Assembly (NCBI GenBank): GCA_964410945.1
Contig: CAYPJE010000022.1
Location: 1-48,438, forward strand
Origin: CAYPJE01 sp964410945
GTDB taxonomy: Bacteria > Fidelibacterota > Marinisomatia > Marinisomatales > TCS56
Length of the DNA stretch: 48,438 bases
Direction of reading: 5' to 3'
The translations under genes were made by a program, and so were the position numbers. Positions 1 to 7,328 of the stretch are shown piece by piece. How positions within the stretch are numbered: position 1 is the stretch's first letter; the number at the start of each line of letters is the position of its first letter. The notes beneath the pieces are model-generated. The model saw nothing but the letters and a program-made list of their open reading frames with translations. It ran no database searches and had not been told where the DNA came from.

Positions 1-367
1 GATTATGCCAGCTGTTGGTAAAAACCATAATGAGTGTAACAGCAGGAATAGTTGACAGATAGAAGACATTCCTCATAGTTAAAAACTTAGTATATTGGCT
101 GTAAGCAATTGCGAATAACAGGTAAGCAACTGGTGCACAAACGATCCCAAGATAGGAAACCTGAGACCAGAATATCTTTAGGGGAAGTGTGGTTGCGGCT
201 GCTTCAAATACAGCCGCCAGAGCCCACTCTGAGACAACAATTTCCAGCAGTATCAGGTATTTGGCGCTGGCCACCTTACGTTGCTTCCAGGCCAGAAGGA
301 CAGTAACAATTCCGGCAACAGTGGCTAGAAGTAAGATGGCGCTTAAAATATTAAAATCGTATTGCAC
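1..367 (-). CDS. N-terminal 7TM domain of a sensor histidine kinase (partial, cut by window edge)
   Basis: The reading frame opens at a GTG at 367, directly preceded by an in-frame TAA and a GGTGAT ribosome-site-like stretch, and runs open off the left edge (122 codons seen). The translation begins MQYDFNILSAILLLATVAGI and contains at least three hydrophobic helices. Its middle, K-x-x-W-S-Q-V-S-Y-L-G-I followed by P-V-A-Y-L-L-F-A-I-A-Y, is the pattern of the N-terminal 7TM region found on membrane histidine kinases and some diguanylate cyclases (HisKA_7TM family). The output domain lies outside the window, so kinase versus cyclase is inferred. It sits 87 nt downstream of the outer-membrane protein gene on the same strand and may be the last gene of that operon. 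Confidence 0.7.
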   Translation of the reverse strand, partial: MQYDFNILSAILLLATVAGIVTVLLAWKQRKVASAKYLILLEIVVSEWALAAVFEAAATTLPLKIFWSQVSYLGIVCAPVAYLLFAIAYSQYTKFLTMRNVFYLSTIPAVTLIMVFTNSWHN

Positions 368-454
368 TTATCACCAATTCGTTGGATGTAAATTCGATAA
401 ATCAACGGAATATAGTAATAGTACGGAATAGTTGATGTGATAAAATTGGCAAGC

Positions 455-2020
455 CTAAGCCGGTTTGAGTTTTTTAAATAGGGTTGTGAAACTTGTAATT
501 ATATTTATTTCCAGTACCGGGTTATTCAGATCGTGGGTCAACGCAAATACTTTCCCCCAACTGACTTGTATTCCCCAGAAAGGTGATAGGTTGGCCGATA
601 TTCCAATCATTGGCTGGACGATCGCTCCTTCACCCAATTCTAAGTGGCCACCACCGGCAGCTCCCAATAGCAATTCGTGATTCAGTCGAATATTCAGAGG
701 ACTGACCAGTCCGGTCTGGATACCGGCTCCCAGCAGGCCGATTGCCAGACCCCCGGCCCGTTCCCCGGAATAGGCGAAATATCCCTGCCCGGTAATATAT
801 GAAAAAGGATTTACCAGATAATCGATTTTTAGGCCGACCAGACCGATATTGTCGTTGATAGCCATGTTCAGCCGGTCCGGTTTCTGGTAGATTTGATTAG
901 ACAGCCTGATAGTCCATCCGCGAAAATGATAAACAGATTCACCGGTTGTATCATTGGTATTGCTGATTGATGCCAGGTTCATGTTGGAGCCAATCTGCAG
1001 ACTGGAAGTGATTGAGGACAGCTCCCCGCCCGGTGCTATGAGGTAACCTATATTAGTACCCAGCCAGAGATCGCGAAGGATCGAAAACTGGATTCCAGCA
1101 TTAAGACCTGCCAGGAATCCACCTCCTGTTTCGACACGGGCACCACCACCGGCACCAATCTGTACTTCAGCAAAGCCGGACAGCCTATCCCGGACCAGGC
1201 TATATCTATGACCTATTCCCAGCAGAATATCCATATAGCCATGTCGGATACCGGCATATGCTCCGGATGTTTTTATCTGGGAATATATTTTTTCTGTATG
1301 TTCCTGCCTGATCTCAAAGCCGATCAGCCGGATGGGATCATCCTGGATAACTCCATCAACACTCCGGGTTCCCTGGCGTTGAAAATAGTGTTGATGGACT
1401 AAATTTAAATGAAACTTAGTAATGCCCAGTTTTTGGGCTGTCTGGAGCCGCAGTTGACTGCTATTAATATTATTGTGATTCAAATATGCAGGGGAGCCGA
1501 AAATCAGGGTGGTCGGAATTGAGATTGCCAAACCAGCCTGCGATCCGGATACTTCACTGTCAGGGAATTCCATATCCGTGAAATTGAGGCCTAATTGCAA
1601 CTTCTTAATTTTGTAATGGAGACCAATCTGGTACCGGTAGAAAGACCCATTGCCGGTTCCGACATTGCCGCCACCACCACCCCAATATGCCCCGCCGGCC
1701 ATAGTGATTTTGCTGGTGAGTGCCCATCTCAAGTTTGTTTCAATTCCCAGTGTGAACAATCCCCCCTGATTACCTGTTACCGCTCCGAAACTGGCTACTC
1801 CGATATTTAGCCAGGGCTTTACGCCAACGGTCAGATGCAAACCAGATAACCCCATCGGCTTCCATTTATCATACATAGCAATCCGCTCGTAGCTGACCTG
1901 GGCCTCCAATGCCACCAGATCGAGATCGTAGCTGGTCGAATCACCAATCACCGGCATAGCCGAAATACTTAAGGCAGTAAACAAATATACTGTGATAAAT
2001 AAATGAACAGCGTTAGCCAT
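455..2020 (-). CDS. Putative outer-membrane beta-barrel protein, function unknown
   Basis: 521 residues. The N-terminus has a hydrophobic signal-like segment (about residues 5-22) ending near S-A-M-P, though without the usual basic start. The rest is rich in Gly, Asn, Gln and aromatic residues, with alternating polar/hydrophobic strands (for example L-H-L-T-V-G-V-K-P-W and F-A-E-V-Q-I-G-A-G-G-G). This suggests a multi-stranded beta-barrel in the outer membrane. No family motif is recognised. Its ATG lies 3 nt after the stop of the CruF-like gene and has no clear ribosome site, so it is probably translated by coupling. Co-transcription with carotenoid genes suggests a role in the envelope, but that is context only. 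Confidence 0.65.
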   Translation of the reverse strand: MANAVHLFITVYLFTALSISAMPVIGDSTSYDLDLVALEAQVSYERIAMYDKWKPMGLSGLHLTVGVKPWLNIGVASFGAVTGNQGGLFTLGIETNLRWALTSKITMAGGAYWGGGGGNVGTGNGSFYRYQIGLHYKIKKLQLGLNFTDMEFPDSEVSGSQAGLAISIPTTLIFGSPAYLNHNNINSSQLRLQTAQKLGITKFHLNLVHQHYFQRQGTRSVDGVIQDDPIRLIGFEIRQEHTEKIYSQIKTSGAYAGIRHGYMDILLGIGHRYSLVRDRLSGFAEVQIGAGGGARVETGGGFLAGLNAGIQFSILRDLWLGTNIGYLIAPGGELSSITSSLQIGSNMNLASISNTNDTTGESVYHFRGWTIRLSNQIYQKPDRLNMAINDNIGLVGLKIDYLVNPFSYITGQGYFAYSGERAGGLAIGLLGAGIQTGLVSPLNIRLNHELLLGAAGGGHLELGEGAIVQPMIGISANLSPFWGIQVSWGKVFALTHDLNNPVLEINIITSFTTLFKKLKPA

Positions 2021-2023
2021 TGA

Positions 2024-2809
2024 TCAGGTGGCTATTTTTTTTATGAACAGCGTGATAAATATGACCGCGCTCGTCACTGCAACCAGGAATGGAATTGTTA
2101 ATTTCCGTTCAAGGGCTGGCCGGGAACTGGCCGCTGCCAGTAAAGCATAGCCCAGGGCCGGTGAATAAGTAAACCAGGGAGCATGGCTGGATAACAGGAT
2201 CTGTGGTCCGTTGATCAGGTAGAAAATGGTGATGATGGCCAAAGCTGTAATAAACCAGCCGATGAAATTCGTGATAGGTACACCATAGTAACGACCCTGT
2301 CTGTTCCACACCCAGCGTTGCTCATCCACAGCTACCGGATCAAGAATAATATCAACCAGTGTCACTAGGGCGGCAGTGGTTATCAACAGGGGCCAGCTTA
2401 ACTTGATAATTCCAGGGGTATCGTTACTTAATATTATGATAGCCTGCCAGAGTCCGGCATAAATCAGACCACACCAGGCGATCGGATAGCATAGAGGAAC
2501 CCCCCGAAAGGATGGTAAGGGGCAGGATTTATCGGTATAGTGATATTTCCCAAAAATCAGACCGGTATTGGTTCCGATTATCTCTGCACCATAACTGACT
2601 ATGAAGCTAATACCCATCAATAAAAAAATTTCCCTGTATCCGAATATTAAGGCGCCGTGAGTGAAAACAATCAGCAGGAACAGCAGGGATTGTACGATCC
2701 GCAATCTTTCTGCCTGCTGGTAACCAAATCGTGTTTCAATAATCCGGTAGGCAAAAAAAACTGTGGCCATCAGGGCTACTATCAGGCTGGTAAGAATTAT
2801 ATCAGTCAT
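2024..2809 (-). CDS. cruF: CruF-like carotenoid biosynthesis protein (carotenoid 1,2-hydratase family)
   Basis: 261 residues with about seven hydrophobic segments, an integral inner-membrane protein. The conserved blocks of the carotenoid biosynthesis/DUF422 family are visible: E-I-I-G-T-N-T-G followed by F-G-K-Y-H-Y (about residues 77-93), V-P-L-C-Y-P-I-A-W, and D-I-I-L-D-P-V-A followed by R-W-V-W and Y-Y-G-V-P-I-T-N-F-I-G-W (about residues 153-186). Known members (CruF of cyanobacteria and Deinococcus, bacterioruberin hydratase of haloarchaea) add water across the 1',2' double bond of acyclic carotenoid ends. It lies 9 nt downstream of the geranylgeranyl-reductase-family gene and 3 nt upstream of the outer-membrane protein gene. 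No phytoene synthase or desaturase is in the window, so the actual carotenoid is unknown. Confidence 0.82.
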   Translation of the reverse strand: MTDIILTSLIVALMATVFFAYRIIETRFGYQQAERLRIVQSLLFLLIVFTHGALIFGYREIFLLMGISFIVSYGAEIIGTNTGLIFGKYHYTDKSCPLPSFRGVPLCYPIAWCGLIYAGLWQAIIILSNDTPGIIKLSWPLLITTAALVTLVDIILDPVAVDEQRWVWNRQGRYYGVPITNFIGWFITALAIITIFYLINGPQILLSSHAPWFTYSPALGYALLAAASSRPALERKLTIPFLVAVTSAVIFITLFIKKIAT

Positions 2810-2818
2810 CGTTCTGGA

Positions 2819-3988
2819 TCAATGGAAATTAAATTCAAAATTGGTTGATAGAAAATTATACACTTTCTCGGTGAACTTTTTTGTGCGGTTGGCAACGGTG
2901 AATTGACGATTCAAACTTTCGGGAGAAGAAAGGAATAAGCGTTTCAGAATCTGTGACCGGCGCATTATACGCCCTATTTCCCGTTGGCAACGCTGGGAGT
3001 ATTCCATCCGGTAATCGGAAATTTTGCTGGTAAAATAGGCATGACAGGTTTCCCCGGCGATCATTCCCGATAACAGGGCGTTTCTGATTCCCTCGCCGGT
3101 CAATGGATCCAGGAAACCAGCGGCGTCCCCCGCCAGTAATGCACCATTAAAAGCAATTGGATTTGTTGAATTATAGGAGAGTTTATAGGGCCAGGCTTTG
3201 GAGTTTAGTAAAACCGGTTTGGCTGTCAAGCGCGGAGCGATGGCCGGTGATTTCAGAAAATCGATTAATAAATCCGGTAATGATTTCTGCAGACTTCTGT
3301 ATTTACTTGCGCTAACACCCAGGCCCACATTGGCTTTGTTTGGGCTGACTGGAAATATCCAGGCAAAGTCCGGGAAAATATTTTCCAGTGAATGAAATTC
3401 AACCAGATGTGGAATGACCTTAAAATTTTCCAGGTATGCCCGTATCCCCACTACAGTTGGTTTATTATACAGTTTATAAGGAATCAAATTTTTGGCAATC
3501 GTCGATGTGGTTCCATCGGCCCCGATCACAATTCTGGCTTTAATCGGTTTCGTTTTATTACCGGATCGTATCAGTACACCTTCAGTAGTACCATTATTTA
3601 CCAAAGGTCCCTGTACAATGGCCTGCCGGAACTGAGCCCCGGCCCGAATTGCCTCGTTCAGGAGGATGGAGTCGAATTTGTTTCGCGGTGCGATGAAGAA
3701 ATCAAGTTCCCGTTTCAATGGTTTGACACGGGCATTAATTGCAACTCCGTTAGGGGATACAACCCTGCCACCGGTGATTGAATAGAAATTGGCGGCCCGC
3801 ATCTGTTCGAGAGCACCTAATTTCTGCAGAACTTGGGCAGCACCTGGCAAGACACCATCACCGCAGGCTTTATCACGGGGGAAAGCAAGGCGGTCCAGAA
3901 TAAGAACGTCATGTCCGGTCTGTGCAAGGGTTATGGCGGCGGCCGTTCCAGCCGGTCCTGCACCAACGATGATTACCTCATGGTCCAT
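2819..3988 (-). CDS. Geranylgeranyl reductase family FAD-dependent oxidoreductase
   Basis: 389 residues from the ATG at 3988 (a TTG two codons upstream is possible; neither has a clear ribosome site). The N-terminus has the Rossmann FAD motif V-G-A-G-P-A-G-T-A-A-A with the following acidic residue in L-I-L-D-R. The family signature F-P-R-D-K-A-C-G-D-G-V follows, and the second FAD motif G-D-A-A-G-F-L-D-P-L-T-G-E-G-I-R sits near residue 280. This pattern fits the geranylgeranyl reductase group, which saturates isoprenoid chains; related enzymes also act on carotenoids. Adjacency to the CruF-like gene points to an isoprenoid or carotenoid substrate, which is inference. First gene of a minus-strand operon that begins after the terminator near 4060. 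Confidence 0.8.
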   Translation of the reverse strand: MDHEVIIVGAGPAGTAAAITLAQTGHDVLILDRLAFPRDKACGDGVLPGAAQVLQKLGALEQMRAANFYSITGGRVVSPNGVAINARVKPLKRELDFFIAPRNKFDSILLNEAIRAGAQFRQAIVQGPLVNNGTTEGVLIRSGNKTKPIKARIVIGADGTTSTIAKNLIPYKLYNKPTVVGIRAYLENFKVIPHLVEFHSLENIFPDFAWIFPVSPNKANVGLGVSASKYRSLQKSLPDLLIDFLKSPAIAPRLTAKPVLLNSKAWPYKLSYNSTNPIAFNGALLAGDAAGFLDPLTGEGIRNALLSGMIAGETCHAYFTSKISDYRMEYSQRCQREIGRIMRRSQILKRLFLSSPESLNRQFTVANRTKKFTEKVYNFLSTNFEFNFH

Positions 3989-4048
3989 TGGCAATATTAG
4001 GAAGAAAAAATATATGGCATACAGTAATTAATAACTGCCTATAAATAA

Positions 4049-4073
4049 AAAAGGTGGTTAAAAACCACCTTTT
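4049..4073 (-). terminator. Rho-independent terminator of the HesB-like gene
   Basis: Perfect 11-bp inverted repeat: AAAAGGTGGTT at 4049-4059 pairs with AACCACCTTTT at 4063-4073, with a 3-nt loop. On the minus strand the stem is followed by a T-rich run. It overlaps the stop codon of the HesB-like gene by two bases and separates it from the carotenoid operon. The A/T flanks also allow it to work in the plus direction. Confidence 0.75.
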
Positions 4074-4359
4074 AACAACTGTAGTCAGTGTCCAGAAAAA
4101 AGCCTTGGCCCCAGACAGGATCCTTACGGAAATCAATTTTAACCTGTTTGGCGAACATCTCCAGGAATGAATCAAATACTACTGAAATTCCTTTTATATC
4201 AAGGGTTGTGTCATTTTCTTTTTGCTCATCCAGAGCAATATCCAGGCTGGGTCCCCCTCAGCCAAAGCCGCGACTGAAAATGCGCACCGCCAGACCCTCG
4301 TTTTTGGGCTGGTCCAGAAGTGACTGCAGCCTTTCGTGTGCTGAATCAGTGATAGTCAT
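4072..4359 (-). CDS. HesB-like selenoprotein candidate (in-frame UGA at the conserved Cys)
   Basis: Read through one TGA, this is a 95-codon gene: ATG at 4359, TAA at 4072-4074. It starts M-T-I-T-D-S-A-H-E-R-L, and around the stop reads R-I-F-S-R-G-F-G-(TGA)-G-G-P-S-L-D-I-A. The TGA is codon 34 (4258-4260). A-type iron-sulfur carriers (HesB/IscA) have their first conserved cysteine in this position, and a named subfamily of about this length, the HesB-like (seleno)proteins, is known to carry selenocysteine exactly there before G-G-P-S. The downstream half (V-V-F-D-S-F-L, then W-G-Q-G-F-F-L near the C-terminus) stays in family register, so the reading frame is maintained beyond TGA. An AAGG ribosome site lies upstream. 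A 6-bp hairpin with GG in its loop lies behind the TGA. The alternative is a point-mutated pseudogene, which fits less well. The exact role in Fe-S handling is unknown. Confidence 0.8.
4222..4238 (-). promoter_or_regulatory. Candidate bacterial SECIS hairpin
   Basis: On the mRNA, nucleotides 20-36 after the UGA form a perfect 6-bp stem, UUGCUC with GAGCAA, closing a 5-nt loop UGGAU. The two loop guanines are 27 and 28 nt after the UGA. Bacterial SECIS elements are small stem-loops inside the coding region, with a G near the start of the apical loop about 16-37 nt from the UGA. SelB binding itself is not shown by sequence. Confidence 0.65.
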
Positions 4360-4457
4360 AAATTGCCTTAATTAATTATCCGTTAGACGGATTGGTTGAT
4401 TAAAAGTTACGGATACCGCCGGTGAATTTATAATTATTTGAGAATTTCCACCAGTTC

Positions 4458-5600
4458 TTAAACTTGGTCGAGGGCCTGATCCAGATCGGCAATGATATCA
4501 TCTACGTCCTCGATCCCGACCGATAATCGTACCAGTCCATCTGATAAACCGCGTTGGTGTCTTTCTGCGGCCGGTACATCCACGTGGGTCATTGTAGCGG
4601 GATGGGTTATCATTGTTTCCACCGATCCCAGGCTCTCAGCCAGTGCACATAATTTGACTTCATTCATTACTTTAATCCCGGCCGGGATGCCGCCAGTCAA
4701 TTCAAATGAGATCATTCCGCTGAAACCATCCATTTGTTCTCTGGCAACCGCAAACTGCGGATGGGATGGCAATCCCGGATAAGTTACCTGCCTGACCTTG
4801 GGGTGTTGCTCCAGGAACTGGGCCACAGCCAGCGCATTTGAGCTGTGCCGTGGCATCCGCAGGTGGAGAGTCTTTACACCGGACAGTGTGAGCCAGCAAT
4901 CGAAGGGGCTTGAAACAGCGCCGATAGTTTTCTGTACGAATTTCAATTTGTCATAGATGGTTTCCTGGTCAGTGAGAACTATTCCACCGATAATCTGATT
5001 ATGACCGCTAAGATATTTAGTTGTGCTGTGTACAACAATATCAGCCCCGAATTCCAGTGGCCGCAGGTAAAGTGGTGTTGCGAAAGTTGAATCTACCACC
5101 AGATACAGATTATTGGCTTTCGCGATCTCTGCCATCGCCTTCAAATCAGTGATTTTCAGCAGTGGATTGGTTGGAGTTTCAATCCACAGCATTCTGGTTT
5201 CGGGCCGTATCGCTTGTCGGACCAGTTCAGGATCAGCGGTGTCGACGAACGAAAAGCTAAGCTGGTAATCAACCAGCAGGTTGTTGAAATGACGCGAAAC
5301 ACCACCGTAAACATCGTCGGTGCATACAATATGGTCACCGGCCTTCAATAATTTGGTGATACTGTCAATGGCAGCCATTCCACTGGCGAAATGCACACCG
5401 AACCGGCTGCCTTCGATGGCGGCCAGGTTCTTTTCAAGAATATGACGGGTGGGACTGGCTGACCGGGTATAGTCGAAACCTTTGTCACGTCCGATTTCCT
5501 CCAGCACGAAAGTGGCGGTCTGGTGAATTGGAGGTACTATTGCACCGGTGTCGGTATCGGGCTCAATTCCGGCACGAACTATTTTTGTATTTTGTTTCAT
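4458..5600 (-). CDS. Cystathionine gamma-synthase/lyase family PLP enzyme
   Basis: 380 residues, the normal length for the Cys/Met metabolism PLP family. The PLP lysine is Lys195 in H-S-T-T-K-Y-L-S-G-H-N. Other family landmarks are F-D-Y-T-R-S-A-S-P-T-R near residue 42, F-A-S-G-M-A-A-I near 72, the stacking tyrosine in D-D-V-Y-G-G, and V-D-S-T-F-A-T-P near 168. Members do cystathionine gamma-synthesis, O-acylhomoserine sulfhydrylation, or beta/gamma elimination; sequence alone does not separate these safely. The closest pattern seems to be cystathionine gamma-synthase/gamma-lyase. It stands alone on the minus strand between the HesB-like gene and the HU/IHF gene. Confidence 0.85.
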   Translation of the reverse strand: MKQNTKIVRAGIEPDTDTGAIVPPIHQTATFVLEEIGRDKGFDYTRSASPTRHILEKNLAAIEGSRFGVHFASGMAAIDSITKLLKAGDHIVCTDDVYGGVSRHFNNLLVDYQLSFSFVDTADPELVRQAIRPETRMLWIETPTNPLLKITDLKAMAEIAKANNLYLVVDSTFATPLYLRPLEFGADIVVHSTTKYLSGHNQIIGGIVLTDQETIYDKLKFVQKTIGAVSSPFDCWLTLSGVKTLHLRMPRHSSNALAVAQFLEQHPKVRQVTYPGLPSHPQFAVAREQMDGFSGMISFELTGGIPAGIKVMNEVKLCALAESLGSVETMITHPATMTHVDVPAAERHQRGLSDGLVRLSVGIEDVDDIIADLDQALDQV

Positions 5601-5654
5601 ATCTGTTTATGACCTGATGTTTTCCTTGAAAAGGTACGGATTCTTTCCGTAATT

Positions 5655-5668
5655 GACCTGTAAAGGTC
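5655..5668. promoter_or_regulatory. Small inverted repeat upstream of the PLP enzyme gene
   Basis: GACCT-GTAA-AGGTC, a 5-bp palindrome about 55 nt upstream of the start codon at 5600. It could be an operator or a small leader hairpin. No known methionine riboswitch fold was recognised here. Confidence 0.25.
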
Positions 5669-5780
5669 TTGAAAATTCTATAAAATATTTAACAAATACC
5701 AGTGACCGGTAGTTTTATATCTGGTTAATTCTGGCAGATGCAGGTACTATAAATGGGGGATAATGTGCTGTTATTATCGG

Positions 5781-6092
5781 TTATTTCAGTGGTTTGCGTA
5801 ATTCTTCGCGGATGATTTTACCTGCCTTGAAATGTGTTTTACGATGTGCCGGGACATAAACGATTTCATTTGTCCTGGGATTACGCGCCTTTGGTTTAGC
5901 CTTGGTTGGTTTTACTTCCAATACTCCAAAATTGCGAATTTCAATTCTGACACGGTCGTGATCCTCACATAACATTTTTGCCATAACCTGGAATGTTGAA
6001 TCTACATAACCTTTTGTTTTTAAATCAGGTGCATGCACTTCTTTTGCTACCCGTCTAATGATATCCTTTTTTGTGTAAGTTACGGTCTTCAT
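5781..6092 (-). CDS. HU/IHF family DNA-binding protein
   Basis: 103 residues from the ATG at 6092, chosen because AAGGAG lies 7-8 nt upstream; the frame is open 20 codons further but without such a site. It begins M-K-T-V-T-Y-T-K-K-D-I-I and shows the HU/IHF core: R-N-F-G-V-L-E-V near residue 56, then A-R-N-P-R-T-N-E-I-V-Y-V-P-A-H-R and the C-terminal H-F-K-A-G-K. The N-P in the beta-arm is the residue pair that intercalates and bends DNA. The family acts as a dimer in nucleoid structure. Monocistronic, with a roughly 200-nt spacer to the divergent threonine aldolase gene that holds no feature I can name. Confidence 0.9.
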   Translation of the reverse strand: MKTVTYTKKDIIRRVAKEVHAPDLKTKGYVDSTFQVMAKMLCEDHDRVRIEIRNFGVLEVKPTKAKPKARNPRTNEIVYVPAHRKTHFKAGKIIREELRKPLK

Positions 6093-6293
6093 TTTCCGGC
6101 TCCTTAACATTTTAATTAATATCAGTTTACACATAAAGTGTGAGCAGAACAAGCTAAACCGTCAAAAAACAAAAAATATTTTATTATCAAGCCATTAATT
6201 CAAGGATTTAGAACGATAAAGTTCAAAACAATTGAATGAGGGGATAAATACGGAGTGATTAATTTAGGTCATTCAAATATTAAGGATAATCAG

Positions 6294-7313
6294 ATGATTG
6301 ATTTACGTAGCGATACAGTAACACGACCTACCGGACAGATGCTGGAAGCAATGATGCAGGCAGAAGTAGGTGATGATGTGTTTGGTGAGGATGTGTCCAT
6401 CAATAAGTTGGAATTGAAAATCGCTGAGATGTTTGGACACGAAACGGCGCTTTTTTGTCCTTCAGGCACAATGACAAATCAAATTGCCTGTAATGTTCAT
6501 ACTCAGCCTGGTGATGAGATTATTTGTGATCGGCTTAGCCACGTGTATAATTATGAAGGCGGTGGTCTGGCCAGGAATTCCGGTGTATCGGTGCGGTTGT
6601 TAAATGGCGATCGCGGTCGGTTCACGGTCGACAACGTTCTTGAAAATATCAATCCCGATGATGTTCACTTTCCGGTTTCGCGATTGGTAGTTATCGAAAA
6701 TTCCTGTAACAAAGGCGGTGGCAGTGTCTGGGATATCCAGCAGATTGAAGCCATTAGTGCAGCCTGTCGCGAGCGCGGTCTTAAATTGCATCTTGATGGT
6801 GCCCGCCTGTTCAACGCCCTGGCTGAATCGGGACAATCACCGCTAGTTGTCGGCCCCCTGTTTGATTCAATATCGATTTGTCTTTCCAAGGGCCTGGGCG
6901 CTCCGGTTGGATCCTTGTTGCTGGGTAATGACGAATTTATCCGGGAGGCCCGGCGCACCAGAAAGGTCTGGGGTGGTGGAATGCGTCAGGCTGGCTATCT
7001 GGCGGCAGCCGGTATTTTCGCCCTTGAAAACCATATCGACCGGTTGAGTGATGATCATCGCCGGGCACGCCGGCTGGGCGATGCGCTGGCCGCACAGAAT
7101 TATGTCCGTAACGTGTTACCGGTTGACACAAATATTGTAATATTCAACCTGGTGGCTGGTTATTCGGCTGCTGCGGTGGTTGCAAAACTGGAAGCGACCG
7201 GTATCCTGGCGATCGATATGGGGCCGGAGTCAGTCAGGATGGTTACCCATCTCGATATTAATGATGAGATGGTCGATACGGTGATCGGCCGGTTAAAAAC
7301 AATCAGACTATAG
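6294..7313 (+). CDS. ltaE: Low-specificity L-threonine aldolase
   Basis: 339 residues starting M-I-D-L-R-S-D-T-V-T-R-P-T, the typical N-terminus of the family. AAGGA precedes this ATG by about 8 nt, so it is preferred over the in-frame GTG at 6255. The PLP lysine is Lys199 in C-L-S-K-G-L-G-A-P-V-G-S. Other landmarks are G-D-D-V-F-G-E-D near residue 27, P-S-G-T-M-T-N-Q near 54 and H-L-D-G-A-R-L-F-N near 170. The enzyme splits L-threonine and L-allo-threonine to glycine and acetaldehyde in the cytoplasm. Single-gene unit, convergent with the adhesin-like gene that ends 15 nt away. Confidence 0.92.
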   Translation: MIDLRSDTVTRPTGQMLEAMMQAEVGDDVFGEDVSINKLELKIAEMFGHETALFCPSGTMTNQIACNVHTQPGDEIICDRLSHVYNYEGGGLARNSGVSVRLLNGDRGRFTVDNVLENINPDDVHFPVSRLVVIENSCNKGGGSVWDIQQIEAISAACRERGLKLHLDGARLFNALAESGQSPLVVGPLFDSISICLSKGLGAPVGSLLLGNDEFIREARRTRKVWGGGMRQAGYLAAAGIFALENHIDRLSDDHRRARRLGDALAAQNYVRNVLPVDTNIVIFNLVAGYSAAAVVAKLEATGILAIDMGPESVRMVTHLDINDEMVDTVIGRLKTIRL

Positions 7314-7328
7314 TAAATTTACGGCCGG

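Noticed and set aside
4072..4359. HesB-like gene as a nonsense-mutated pseudogene
   Set aside because: The TGA falls exactly on the family's known Cys/Sec position, the rest of the frame is intact, and a hairpin with suitable spacing follows.
5601..5780. Riboswitch upstream of the methionine/cysteine PLP enzyme gene
   Set aside because: Only one 5-bp palindrome is visible; no SAM-type multi-helix core could be recognised.
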